Below, piece after piece: positions 53,562 to 62,662 of a DNA stretch of 64,000 bases. Location of the stretch: contig CAYOJJ010000008.1 of assembly GCA_964404255.1 (NCBI GenBank), positions 81,043 to 145,042 of the forward strand, given 5' to 3'. The position numbers and the translations under genes were made by a program. Under the pieces are notes generated by a model that saw nothing but the letters and a program-made list of their open reading frames with translations, did no database searches and was not told the DNA's origin. The stretch is from JAFDZW01 sp964404255 (lineage in GTDB: Bacteria > Bacteroidota > Ignavibacteria > Palsa-1295). How positions within the stretch are numbered: position 1 is the first letter of the stretch; every line of letters begins with the position of its first letter.

Positions 53562-55316
53562 TCAATACACTCGCTTTTTCGGCTGGTATTTAGTAATAAC
53601 GACCGGCTTGTAATCAATATGAACTGAGCCATCGCTATTACGATAAGCCATGGTGTGTTTGAGGAAGTTGATATCATCGCGTTCCTCATAATCTTCACGG
53701 GCATGGCCGCCGCGAGATTCCTTGCGATTCTCGGCACAGGCAGTGATGATCTTTGCGGTTTCGAGAAGATTATGGAGTTCGATAGCCTCGAGGACATCAG
53801 TATTGAACTGCATTCCCTTATCGTCGATCTTGATATTATCGAAGCGTTTTTGAAGTTCATCCAATGTATGCATTGTTTCCTTCAAACCCGTTTCGTTTCT
53901 AAAGATACCGACGTTATCCATCATCGAATCCTGCATCTCGGTTCGAATCTCGGCGCAATTTTCTTTGCCATTCTTTGCCTTTAATGCGGCAACGGTATTC
54001 TTGGTATATTCACCGGCGTCCTTCGGTAATGGAGCAAGCTCGGCTGTCTTAAGGAATTCGACGATCGCCTTGCCGCCGCGGCGACCAAAGACGATAAGAT
54101 CGAGCAAGGAGTTAGTGCCAAGGCGGTTAGCGCCATGGACGCTCACACAGGCACACTCACCGGCAGCATAGAAGCCGACGGTAGGTTCGGAAGCATTCTT
54201 CAATACGCGGCCGTTAATATCGGTAGGCAGGCCACCCATAGTATAATGAGCTGTCGGCTGAATCGGCACGCCTTCCTTCGTGGGTTCTACACCGAGATAG
54301 GTACGGGCAAAACCTGTAATTTCAGGAAGCTTTTCGTTAATAACTTCAGCCGGAAGATGCGTCAAATCAAGATTGACATAGGAAGTGCCGTCGGATCCTT
54401 TAATGCCTCTTCCCTCTCTGATCTCCTGGATAATGGCACGGCTGACCATATCGCGAGGTGCAAGATCTTTTACGGTTGGTGCATAGCGCTCCATGAAGCG
54501 CTCGTTATCCTTATTACGAAGGATACCACCCTCGCCACGGGCAGCTTCGCTGACAAGAATACCCAACTTCCATAAACCGGTAGGATGGAATTGCATGAAT
54601 TCCATATCCTCGAGCGGCAGGCCTTTTTGATAGGCTAAGATACAACCATCGCCGGTACCTACGTGAGCGTTCGAAGTGATACGCCAGACACGACCCGCAC
54701 CACCGGTGGCGAACATCACGGCTTTCGCATGGAAGGTATGAATTTCACCCGTTAATATTTCAATAGCAACAACACCTGAGCAGACCCCATTTTCATATAG
54801 AAGCTCGGTAACGAAGTATTCACTGAAGAAATTAACTTCGTTCTTTACGCAATTTTCATACAGCGTATGAAGCATAACGTGACCGGTACGATCAGCTGAA
54901 TAACAGGCACGCTTTACCGGAATACGCTTGGAATCGGGGTCGTTCTTATCGACCGGGCGGGTATGACCACCAAACGGACGCTGGGCAATACGACCGGCGT
55001 CAGTACGGGAGAACGGCATTCCCATATGCTCAAGCTCAATAATGGCACGCGGGGCGTCATTACACATAACCTCAATGGCATCCTGATCGCCGAGGTAATC
55101 AGACCCTTTGATGGTATCGAAGGCATGCCATTCCGGCGTATCCTCTTCCAGGTTGCCCAGCGCCGCACAGACACCACCCTGAGCCGCCCCGGTATGGGAG
55201 CGCAGCGGGTGTACCTTGGTAAGCACCGCACAGCTATACTGTGAAGGAATTTCAACCGCGGCCCGGAGACCAGCCCCGCCCGCACCTACGATAACAACAT
55301 CAAACGTATGAATCAT
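53562..55316 (-). CDS. sdhA: Succinate dehydrogenase/fumarate reductase flavoprotein subunit
   Basis: 584 residues. FAD-binding motif V-I-V-G-A-G-G-A-G-L-R-A near residue 8; R-S-H-T-G-A-A-Q-G-G-V contains the His that binds FAD covalently; Q-F-H-P-T-G-L-W, G-A-N-R-L-G-T-N-S-L-L-D-L-I-V-F-G-R-R are catalytic or structural signatures. It oxidises succinate in the TCA cycle and belongs to complex II. The iron-sulphur (SdhB) and membrane (SdhC) subunit genes are not on either side, which is unusual. A TAnnTTTG-like element lies 23 bases before the ATG. Confidence 0.96.
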   Translation of the reverse strand: MIHTFDVVIVGAGGAGLRAAVEIPSQYSCAVLTKVHPLRSHTGAAQGGVCAALGNLEEDTPEWHAFDTIKGSDYLGDQDAIEVMCNDAPRAIIELEHMGMPFSRTDAGRIAQRPFGGHTRPVDKNDPDSKRIPVKRACYSADRTGHVMLHTLYENCVKNEVNFFSEYFVTELLYENGVCSGVVAIEILTGEIHTFHAKAVMFATGGAGRVWRITSNAHVGTGDGCILAYQKGLPLEDMEFMQFHPTGLWKLGILVSEAARGEGGILRNKDNERFMERYAPTVKDLAPRDMVSRAIIQEIREGRGIKGSDGTSYVNLDLTHLPAEVINEKLPEITGFARTYLGVEPTKEGVPIQPTAHYTMGGLPTDINGRVLKNASEPTVGFYAAGECACVSVHGANRLGTNSLLDLIVFGRRGGKAIVEFLKTAELAPLPKDAGEYTKNTVAALKAKNGKENCAEIRTEMQDSMMDNVGIFRNETGLKETMHTLDELQKRFDNIKIDDKGMQFNTDVLEAIELHNLLETAKIITACAENRKESRGGHAREDYEERDDINFLKHTMAYRNSDGSVHIDYKPVVITKYQPKKRVY

Positions 55317-55338
55317 ATAAGTAGCCTAGTCTAAGCTA

Positions 55339-55346
55339 CAAAAATA
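55339..55346 (-). promoter_or_regulatory. TAnnTTTG promoter element upstream of sdhA
   Basis: The minus strand reads TATTTTTG, a full match to TAnnTTTG, ending 23 bases before the sdhA ATG. No clear -33 TTG is visible. Confidence 0.4.
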
Positions 55347-55397
55347 CGAATTATCTGTGACCTTAAGAGTTATATCCCATTTCTTAGCAATAATAAA

Positions 55398-56066
55398 TTA
55401 ATTTAAATGATAAGAATATAATTCTAACGAACCGCTAAGATACAGTCCCCCATTAGATTTAGAATAATATTCTTCATCTAAAAGAAGACCAATGTTCATG
55501 CCATAGGTATAATTTGAAACACGGGTATTGATTTCATTTGAATTAGTAGTGATTGTAATTCTTTTATCTTCAAATTGAAATCCAAAAAAAGTACCCGCAG
55601 GAATACTAGTTGCTTTTGATTGCTTAAAAGTGAATGTCTCTTTTTCTGATTCGCCAAAATCATAGACAGTATCCAAAAGAGTTACCGATTCTCCTAATTT
55701 GAGTGATGAATGCAATAATACGTCAGGAGTAGCAGTCAACGAGCCAGCGATGTTAACCTCGGTTGAATGGTTGTAAAAAATATAGGAAGTATCGTCATCC
55801 TGGCCTATCACTTGGTATTTAAAGGCCGGTATGCCATTAAAGGTAGTTGCTTCTAAAATTTTGAGACGAATTGTATCAATAGGACCTCTTACTACCCCGA
55901 GCGTATCGTATTCTTTCGAGAGGTATACCCACTCATTTCCTGCTTTTAATGGGAATAAAGATTGTACGCTTGGTGAAATAGAGTCTTGAACTGAACTGCT
56001 ATTGCTACAACCATACACAAACAAAAGCAAAGAGAATGCCAAAAGAACGAAATTATGATTTTTCAT
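55398..56066 (-). CDS. Hypothetical lipoprotein
   Basis: 222 residues from the ATG at 56066, which gives MKNHNFVLLAFSLLLFVYGC, a lipoprotein signal with lipobox V-Y-G-C; an ATG 12 codons earlier adds nothing useful. After a Ser-rich linker comes F-P-L-K-A-G-N-E-W-V-Y-L, a motif seen in Bacteroidota surface lipoproteins of unknown role, then a beta-rich domain. Stand-alone between sdhA and a DUF1801 gene. Confidence 0.75.
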   Translation of the reverse strand: MKNHNFVLLAFSLLLFVYGCSNSSSVQDSISPSVQSLFPLKAGNEWVYLSKEYDTLGVVRGPIDTIRLKILEATTFNGIPAFKYQVIGQDDDTSYIFYNHSTEVNIAGSLTATPDVLLHSSLKLGESVTLLDTVYDFGESEKETFTFKQSKATSIPAGTFFGFQFEDKRITITTNSNEINTRVSNYTYGMNIGLLLDEEYYSKSNGGLYLSGSLELYSYHLN

Positions 56067-56136
56067 AGTAAAACCAAGGATGAATGATCGTAAATCAGAC
56101 AATCCTCGGCATTAATATGTTCAATATTATTTCCCC

Positions 56137-56589
56137 TTAACCACCCTTGAGCTTTTTCTTTTTTAATTTCGAGGCTTTTTTCTCCAAGCTTTCCTTAAAT
56201 TCTTTGGGAGGATATTCTACTTTTGCCATAGCCTCGATAAACTTCTTGGCCGTTTCCAGTGGCAATTCCGCAGCACTTTTAAAGTTTACACACCCTTTTT
56301 GAAAAGTAGCTTTCGGTAGGAGTTTCTCAAATTTTTCTCGCAATCCTCCCCCACCGAACCGGATAGAACTTCCGTACATCACCATCGAATGAAGCGACAT
56401 ATAATTCTTCACGCTCGATAAGGCATATTTCATTACATCTTTCTGGCAGTACATGAGCATTTCCTTGCCCATCATGGTGCCGACAACTTCTTTAACTAAG
56501 GGATCAGCCTTAAGGATATATTCCCGTAACTCGGAAATTACTTTTCTCCGGTCTTCGGGCAAGGAGTCGAGGTATTCTTTAGGTGTCAT
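56137..56589 (-). CDS. DUF1801-family protein
   Basis: 150 residues from the ATG at 56589 (MTPKEYLDSLPEDRRKVIS). The N-terminal Y-L-D-S-L-P-E-D-R-R, G-T-M-M-G-K-E-M-L-M-Y near residue 40 and K-N-Y-M-S-L-H-S are typical of the DUF1801/YdhG fold. The C-terminus is Lys-rich. Function unknown in the family; the fold is related to small iron-binding frataxin-like proteins according to some annotations, which I would treat as weak. Confidence 0.75.
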   Translation of the reverse strand: MTPKEYLDSLPEDRRKVISELREYILKADPLVKEVVGTMMGKEMLMYCQKDVMKYALSSVKNYMSLHSMVMYGSSIRFGGGGLREKFEKLLPKATFQKGCVNFKSAAELPLETAKKFIEAMAKVEYPPKEFKESLEKKASKLKKKKLKGG

Positions 56590-56652
56590 AAGTATATAGA
56601 GTATTACGGATTTTAATAGTAACACGACCCAGAAAGATACTAATTCTACCTT

Positions 56653-57741
56653 TTATTGAAATATAATCTCTTCAGTTTGGATATTCATATCGTCTGTTAA
56701 GCAAATCATATATTGTCCGGTAGGTAGTGTAAGATTATATTGGTATTGACCGGCACCTAACTGACCATCTTGAAGAGTTTGAATGCGCTGACCAAGGATG
56801 TTATATACAGATATATTAACATTAGAGAGTTTGCTGAGAACAATAGAAATCGCCGATTTATGAGTAGAAGGGTTTGGAGTTATCATTAGCTGCGGTTTAT
56901 TATCTATTACTGGATGATCAGAAATATCATTTTTTGGCTCAGCTAATAATGTCACCAGGCATTGATTCTTTAGGATTGTATCTGCTTTTGAAGATCTAAC
57001 CCTGACTTGAAGAGATAGATACTCACTCCGAGATTTAGTAGTAGGCAATGAAGGTGTCGACAGTACGTACCTAATTGGTGTAATTGTTTCTTTAGCATTG
57101 CGCCCGAGTTGGGTTATTGGTATTGTCTCCTTTAGGACTGTAATAGAAAAGGCATTTGAAGAAGTCGAGGACACTTTCCATTCACTAAATGTGACTGAAT
57201 CAAAGGTGTAATTTTTAAGAAATGTATTAATGGTATCGTTAGGATAGAGATGTGAAGTCGCAGGATGAAAGGTGATAGAAGGAAGATTCGGCAATGACCC
57301 ATTACTGGCAGCATGACATTCACCACTTATCGTATAAATAGCTTTTTTATATGTATTTTCGCAAGAAGCACACGTGCCAGTTCCACTGGCTGTATATCCT
57401 CTAAAACTAAACAACATAGTGTCTAATATCTTACCTGTGTCAGTAGGTATTAAGTAGAGACTTCCACTGTCAAGACTATAAAATGGAGGTAGTTTACCGA
57501 ACCCCCAGGAAGAGGCGCAATACCCTAAAGTGTACCCACAAGCAATGTACGTATGATAGTGGCCGCCATTCCCATCCGTTACAATACAGGTGTATTGATC
57601 ATCACTAACCGAGGGGCTAGTGATTAATATAGTATCTCCAAGCATAATTGAATAAGGGCCAAAGGATTGATTAAGATTTTGAGCTACACTTTCTCGAATC
57701 CCCAAAGTACTGAAAATGACTAATAAGAAAAAATATTTCAT
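56653..57741 (-). CDS. Secreted protein with T9SS type A C-terminal sorting domain
   Basis: 362 residues. Signal peptide about 1-20 (ending E-S-V-A-Q). The C-terminal 80 residues are a T9SS sorting domain: I-T-P-N-P-S-T-H-K-S-A-I-S-I near residue 286, then V-Y-N-I-L-G-Q-R-I-Q-T-L and L-P-T-G-Q-Y-M-I-C-L. The middle is Cys-containing (about six Cys) and has no recognised domain. The protein should be exported and anchored or released at the cell surface by the type IX system. C-A-S-C-E is not a haem site because the His is absent. Confidence 0.88.
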   Translation of the reverse strand: MKYFFLLVIFSTLGIRESVAQNLNQSFGPYSIMLGDTILITSPSVSDDQYTCIVTDGNGGHYHTYIACGYTLGYCASSWGFGKLPPFYSLDSGSLYLIPTDTGKILDTMLFSFRGYTASGTGTCASCENTYKKAIYTISGECHAASNGSLPNLPSITFHPATSHLYPNDTINTFLKNYTFDSVTFSEWKVSSTSSNAFSITVLKETIPITQLGRNAKETITPIRYVLSTPSLPTTKSRSEYLSLQVRVRSSKADTILKNQCLVTLLAEPKNDISDHPVIDNKPQLMITPNPSTHKSAISIVLSKLSNVNISVYNILGQRIQTLQDGQLGAGQYQYNLTLPTGQYMICLTDDMNIQTEEIIFQ

Positions 57742-57794
57742 AATAATAGATAGTCTGATACATATCTCTATACTATAAATACCGTTAGTCTTTT

Positions 57795-57819
57795 GAAAAA
57801 CGAGGCAAATACTTTTGCC
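57795..57819 (-). terminator. Intrinsic terminator after the HAD phosphatase gene
   Basis: On the minus strand GGCAAA and TTTGCC form a 6-bp stem with a four-base loop, starting right at the stop codon, followed by TCG and a T5 tract. It ends the valS-HAD transcript. Confidence 0.7.
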
Positions 57820-58464
57820 CTATCCTAGCATTTCTGCAATTCGGTCAATTATAGCTACTGATGTATACTCCAAAAGTTGATCTCGCTTTGTGGTACCGCT
57901 TAACACCGCAATAAAATCCACTTCTGCCCGTGCAGCTGCTTCGGCATCGACAATACTATCGCCAATATAAACGATTTCTGATGGCTTAAGACTAAGTATT
58001 ACCGCTGCTTTTAGTATTCCCTCCGGATCGGGCTTGTGGACTTTTACCTCATCACCGCCAACAATGAGAGAAACATACTGCCCTATAGAATGCTTTTCGG
58101 CAATACCAACTAAATGTGAACGGCGTTTGGTAGAAATAATAGCCGTGTGCTTTCCTTGTTCAGAAAGAGACTTCAACAAATCAACGACTGAAGGATATAA
58201 CGATGACGAAGCAACAACAACCTCATTTGCTTTTTCACTGAAAAGCGCCCGAAATTGTTCTTTCTCATGTTGATCCGAACGCCCCGCTATATTCTCATAC
58301 ATCAAAAACAAGGGCAATCCGATCTGCTTACAAATCAGCTCGCGTTCTGCTTCGGGTAAGGACATCCTCCGCAGGGCATAATTAACACTCTCGCAAATAC
58401 CCTCGGAAGAATCCCCGAGGGTAAAATCGAAATCAAAGAATACTCCTTTGAAGCGTTCTATCAT
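57820..58464 (-). CDS. HAD-superfamily phosphatase (phosphoglycolate phosphatase-like)
   Basis: 214 residues. Motif I is F-F-D-F-D-F-T-L-G-D with Asp11/Asp13; motif II S-T-K-R-R near residue 111; motif III K-P-D-P-E-G near 143 and motif IV Y-I-G-D-S-I-V-D-A near 166. The cap is helical (C1). The Gph/PpaX subfamily is likely; the substrate is unknown. Its start overlaps the valS stop by four bases, so it is coupled to valS. Confidence 0.88.
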   Translation of the reverse strand: MIERFKGVFFDFDFTLGDSSEGICESVNYALRRMSLPEAERELICKQIGLPLFLMYENIAGRSDQHEKEQFRALFSEKANEVVVASSSLYPSVVDLLKSLSEQGKHTAIISTKRRSHLVGIAEKHSIGQYVSLIVGGDEVKVHKPDPEGILKAAVILSLKPSEIVYIGDSIVDAEAAARAEVDFIAVLSGTTKRDQLLEYTSVAIIDRIAEMLG

Positions 58465-61286
58465 CCGACACTTGTTTCGAGCTTTTGCATCTGGATCTTG
58501 AAGCTTTCGAGCTTTTCTTTTTCTTTTAGAATGATATGCTCAGGTGCTCTGGCAACAAATTTTTCATCTGCCAGCTTATTGGTGATCGCTTCGACACTCT
58601 TGGCAATGCGTTCAAGCTCTTTGCGTAAACGATCTTTTTCTTTCTGAGCTTCTTCGGGACTTAATGCCTCGAGCTTCATAAAGACCTGTCCCCTGCCTCC
58701 AAGCAGCTCGGAAGCATATTCGGTCGCAGAAAGCTCCACTCCGCCATCAGCTTCAATTATCAGACCTTCAGCGCGAATGAGTTTTTCGAGAATTGCACGG
58801 GCAGATTCTGTTAAACTCTGATCGTCAGCACCTTTTAAGCGAATAACAAAATCGGTGGCTTTACTTGGTGCAAGCTTGGCATTAGCACGAAGTAAACGAG
58901 CTGCTTCAACGATTTTCTGAACGAATTCGAAAGCCATTTCGGCATCGTCATCGATCTTTCCTTCATCGGCGGTGATATAATCATCACGGCCAATAAGAAC
59001 CGAGTCGGGATTGCCGGTAAGCGCATGCCAAAGCTCTTCGGTAACGAATGGCATTACCGGATGCAGCATGCGGAGAATACCTTCGAGGACTTCTACTGCC
59101 AATGGAGTCGATTCCGGCTGGATCTTTACGATCTCGAGATACCAATCGCAATAATCCTTCCAGATAAAATCGTAGAGCTGCTTAGTGGCATCGTTGATGA
59201 GATAATCGTCGAGCGATTTCTTAATATCGCGAGCGGTGCGGTTAGCTCTCGAAAGTATCCACTTATCGGCAAGCGTTGTAGGCGGCTTCATGGTAAAGCC
59301 GGTCGTTGCTTTCTTCTTTGCCGCAGTCCCTTGAGTACTATTTATGAGTTCTGTATCTTCAGATTCGAAGGTCGGCTCGGTCTGCTTTGAGCTATACTCA
59401 TCGCGCTTCATCATTACGAAGCGCGTAGCATTCCAGAGCTTATTAGCAAAATTTCTTCCCTGCTCGCAGCTTTCTTCACCAAAGCGTACGTCCTGCCCGA
59501 GCGGTGCAAGATAGAGCAAGGTGAAGCGCACAGCATCGGTACCATACTTAGCAACCAGATCCAAAGGATCGGGTGAATTACCGAGCGATTTGCTCATCTT
59601 GCGGCCGAGTTGATCGCGGATTATATTATGGAAATAGACGTCGCGGAATGGCACGAGGTCTTCCATTTCGGTGCGAGGCGTACCATCGGCTTTCGGCACA
59701 TCCTTCATGAATTCAAGGCCGCCCATGATCATACGGGCAACCCAGAAGAAGATAATATCCGGTGCGGTCGAAAGTAGATTACCCGGATAGAACGTCTGTA
59801 AATCCGGAGTATTCTCCGGCCAGCCAAAGGTAGCGAACGGCCAGAGCCACGATGAGAACCAGGTATCGACAACATCAGGGTCCTGATGCAAATGACCGGT
59901 ATATCCTGTAGCATCGGCTTTTGCACGAGCTTCTTCTGCCGTGCGACCTACGAAGATCTCACCACTGCCACCATACCAGGCCGGAATACGCTGTCCCCAC
60001 CAGAGCTGGCGCGAAATACACCAGTCACGGATATTGGTCATCCAGTGGCGATAAGTATTTATCCAGCGTTCAGGATGAAAACGGATGAGCCCGTCTTCTA
60101 CCACTTTAAGAGCCGGTTCAGCGAGCGGTTTCATTTTTACGAACCACTGATCGCTAAGGTACGGCTCAACCATTTCGCCGCCGCGCTCTGAATATCCTAC
60201 GGAATGGGTATATTCTTCGATCTTTTCTACAAGCCCGAGCGCCTGCAGATCTTCAATGATCTTCTTTCTGGCAACGAAGCGATCGAGGCCGTTATATGCA
60301 CCACCCTGCTCGTTAATCGTAGCATTGGGGTGCATCACATTTAACTGTGGCAGGTTATGACGCAGGCCGATCTCAAAGTCGTTCGGATCGTGAGCCGGGG
60401 TAATCTTTACGCAACCGGTACCGAATTCTTTGTCCACATAATCATCGGCAATGATCGGTATTTCACGGTTCATTAGCGGCAACATCAGCTTGCGGCCAAT
60501 AAGCTTCTGGTAGCGCTCGTCGAATGGGTTAACCGCTACTGCAACGTCGCCGAGCATCGTCTCCGGACGTGTAGTGGCAATAATAATAAATTCAGGCTCA
60601 TCGTCTTTTCGATCGATAAGCGGATAGCGGAAGAAATGCAGTTTACCCTGCGTCTCTTTATAAAGAACCTCTTCGTCAGAAAGAGCCGACTGTGCAAGTG
60701 GCGACCAGTTAATGATTCGCTTACCGCGATAGATCAGTCCCTTCTCATATAAACGCACAAAGGCTTCGGTAACGGCTTTATAATAGCCATCGTCCATGGT
60801 AAAGACAAAACGGCGCCAATCGGGGCCGCAGCCAAGGGCGCGAAGCTGCTTCTCGATAAAATCGCTGTGTTTATGCTTCCACTCCCATACGCGGTCGATA
60901 AAAGCATCGCGGCCGAGATCATGGCGGGTCTTCCCTTCTTCACGAAGCTGCTTTTCTACTTTTGTCTGAGTAGCAATACCGGCATGGTCGGTACCCGGCA
61001 TCCAAAGTGATTCATGGCCGAGCATCCGGTGGTAGCGGATATAGGTATCCTGAATCGTATTATTCAGCGCATGGCCCATGTGCAGAATACCGGTAACATT
61101 CGGTGGCGGCATGCAGACGACGAACGGAGCTTTATCGACGGCACGGCGGCCGGTGGGGTCCTGCGGGGCCTCGTCGGGGCGATAAGCGTAAAACAGGCCA
61201 CCGGCCTCCCAGGACGCATACCAGCGTTTTTCAACATCCTGCGGGGCGTAAGCCTTTGCTAGCTCTGTAGTTCGGGTATCTGACAT
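58461..61286 (-). CDS. valS: Valyl-tRNA synthetase
   Basis: 941 residues, class I synthetase. The HIGH-type motif P-P-P-N-V-T-G-I-L-H-M-G-H near residue 60 and the KMSKS motif G-R-K-M-S-K-S-L-G-N near 566 are present. The editing domain has T-T-R-P-E-T-M-L-G-D-V-A-V. The C-terminal coiled-coil arm (about 870-940) is intact. A Thr/Ala-Lys insertion near residue 660 (T-A-A-K-K-K-A-T-T) is a lineage-specific loop. A 33-nt palindrome is 9 bases upstream of the ATG. Confidence 0.96.
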   Translation of the reverse strand: MSDTRTTELAKAYAPQDVEKRWYASWEAGGLFYAYRPDEAPQDPTGRRAVDKAPFVVCMPPPNVTGILHMGHALNNTIQDTYIRYHRMLGHESLWMPGTDHAGIATQTKVEKQLREEGKTRHDLGRDAFIDRVWEWKHKHSDFIEKQLRALGCGPDWRRFVFTMDDGYYKAVTEAFVRLYEKGLIYRGKRIINWSPLAQSALSDEEVLYKETQGKLHFFRYPLIDRKDDEPEFIIIATTRPETMLGDVAVAVNPFDERYQKLIGRKLMLPLMNREIPIIADDYVDKEFGTGCVKITPAHDPNDFEIGLRHNLPQLNVMHPNATINEQGGAYNGLDRFVARKKIIEDLQALGLVEKIEEYTHSVGYSERGGEMVEPYLSDQWFVKMKPLAEPALKVVEDGLIRFHPERWINTYRHWMTNIRDWCISRQLWWGQRIPAWYGGSGEIFVGRTAEEARAKADATGYTGHLHQDPDVVDTWFSSWLWPFATFGWPENTPDLQTFYPGNLLSTAPDIIFFWVARMIMGGLEFMKDVPKADGTPRTEMEDLVPFRDVYFHNIIRDQLGRKMSKSLGNSPDPLDLVAKYGTDAVRFTLLYLAPLGQDVRFGEESCEQGRNFANKLWNATRFVMMKRDEYSSKQTEPTFESEDTELINSTQGTAAKKKATTGFTMKPPTTLADKWILSRANRTARDIKKSLDDYLINDATKQLYDFIWKDYCDWYLEIVKIQPESTPLAVEVLEGILRMLHPVMPFVTEELWHALTGNPDSVLIGRDDYITADEGKIDDDAEMAFEFVQKIVEAARLLRANAKLAPSKATDFVIRLKGADDQSLTESARAILEKLIRAEGLIIEADGGVELSATEYASELLGGRGQVFMKLEALSPEEAQKEKDRLRKELERIAKSVEAITNKLADEKFVARAPEHIILKEKEKLESFKIQMQKLETSVG

Positions 61287-61294
61287 GAAACGGT

Positions 61295-61327
61295 ACTGTT
61301 AGTATTTGATAATCAAATAATAACAGT
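61295..61327. promoter_or_regulatory. 33-nt near-perfect palindrome between valS and a T9SS gene
   Basis: Outer arms ACTGTTA (61295-61301) and TAACAGT (61321-61327) and inner arms TATTTGAT (61303-61310) and ATCAAATA (61312-61319) are all perfect complements; only one pair mismatches. It lies 9 bases before valS and 76 before the divergent gene. Either an operator for a dimeric regulator or an mRNA hairpin in the valS leader. Confidence 0.55.
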
Positions 61328-61402
61328 ATTGAATGCGGGAGGTTCAAAAAACTGGAAATAACTTCAAAAGCAACATTTTTTTGCTCTTAGTGTTACTATT
61401 TT

Positions 61403-62653
61403 ATGAAATACACCCTCTTTTGTTTTTTAACAGTTCTAAATATTTTAGCTTTTACATCGGAAACAAGAGCACAATATTTTTCTTTTAGGGAGACAACCTA
61501 CCCACCGCCAAAAGATCCTTTTGTAACTTTACACTTATTAGATTCTGACAGAGTATTGGGAATTGATTCTAGATTTAATTTATGGGTTTCAGATAATTTA
61601 GGAGTTAGTTGGATTGTTAAATTTCCTAATGTGTATGGCTTTGCTATTGGAAAAAAGAATGAAATAATTATTTCAAACAATGGTATTCTCAATTATTCAT
61701 ACGATAATGGAAATACATGGACACCCGATACAATACTAGCGGATTATTTTATCAAACAAGTTGCAGTAGATTCACAAAATAATAGGTATCTTTGGGCTGA
61801 AAGAAAAGATTCAAACTTTGGTCAAATAATAATTTATAATGACCAGCGTGAGTTACTTTCTATGGGAAGGGCAAAAATTTCAAAAACTCCTTATTTTGCA
61901 CCCTTTAGCATTTCAGCCGATGGACTTATTATTCTTCAGTTTTCAAGCTATGGCGATTTAATAGAAATTTCTTCTGATAAAGGAAGCAGCTTTCGAGCTT
62001 ATGTACCTCTTGGCTCTGATCCCAATCAAACATTTTGGACTAAATTTACTACCGATGCCTTTGGAAAAATTTATACATTGGAATGGGATTTTGGTCCACC
62101 TGTAAGTCGTTTTGATAAGTATGGGGGGCTATTTGTATCTACCGATTCATTAAAAACTGTTACACCAATTTTAACAAAGGTGTCATTGCTTAGCCTTGCT
62201 TTTTATGGTGAAAATTATATGCTCGTAGGGGCAAGGAATAGCTCATTTTTAGTTATTGATAAAAATGGATGGCATCAAGACAGTAATTATCATTGGGGTG
62301 TCCCCGATATAATAAGCCAACCAAAGAATGGTAAAATAGTAATTTCTACTGATGCTCTTCAATTTATTATAGGTACAGGTCAAATAGACAACGTTGAAAA
62401 GTTTACCCCAGCTTCATCAACTGGAATTACTATTAACCAACACAATCATACCATTGAATTTCAAGCCATTGAACCTCAATCAGTGCAATTACTAATTACA
62501 AATGTAATCGGGCAGCAAGTTTACCATGCAAATGATTTCACTTTAAATTCGCGAGTGCAATTAGATATTTCAGGTTATCCAGCGGGAATGTATAATTGTA
62601 GCATTATTACTAAGAATGGGAAAATGTATAACAAAAAGATAGTAGTTTATTGA
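61403..62653 (+). CDS. Secreted protein with T9SS sorting domain and BNR-like repeats
   Basis: 416 residues with a signal peptide (about 1-23, ending E-T-R-A-Q). The body has repeated beta-propeller-like segments such as S-Y-D-N-G-N-T-W-T-P and S-S-D-K-G-S-S-F, like BNR/Asp-box repeats. The T9SS C-terminal domain (about 345-416) has V-Q-L-L-I-T-N-V-I-G-Q-Q-V and D-I-S-G-Y-P-A-G-M-Y-N. Codon use is clearly AT-richer than the housekeeping genes around it. Likely a surface or secreted protein; the ligand is unknown. Confidence 0.87.
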   Translation: MKYTLFCFLTVLNILAFTSETRAQYFSFRETTYPPPKDPFVTLHLLDSDRVLGIDSRFNLWVSDNLGVSWIVKFPNVYGFAIGKKNEIIISNNGILNYSYDNGNTWTPDTILADYFIKQVAVDSQNNRYLWAERKDSNFGQIIIYNDQRELLSMGRAKISKTPYFAPFSISADGLIILQFSSYGDLIEISSDKGSSFRAYVPLGSDPNQTFWTKFTTDAFGKIYTLEWDFGPPVSRFDKYGGLFVSTDSLKTVTPILTKVSLLSLAFYGENYMLVGARNSSFLVIDKNGWHQDSNYHWGVPDIISQPKNGKIVISTDALQFIIGTGQIDNVEKFTPASSTGITINQHNHTIEFQAIEPQSVQLLITNVIGQQVYHANDFTLNSRVQLDISGYPAGMYNCSIITKNGKMYNKKIVVY

Positions 62654-62662
62654 TAACTGTTT

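Noticed and set aside
53543..53860. N-terminal extension of the outer-membrane protein gene from an upstream ATG
   Set aside because: It lies inside sdhA in another frame and has low-complexity Ser/Arg-rich sequence; the GTG at 53542 gives a proper signal peptide.
57340..57420. C-A-S-C-E and C-H motifs in the T9SS protein as possible c-type haem site
   Set aside because: No CXXCH is present, since CASCE lacks the His and the CH follows a single Cys without the spacing.
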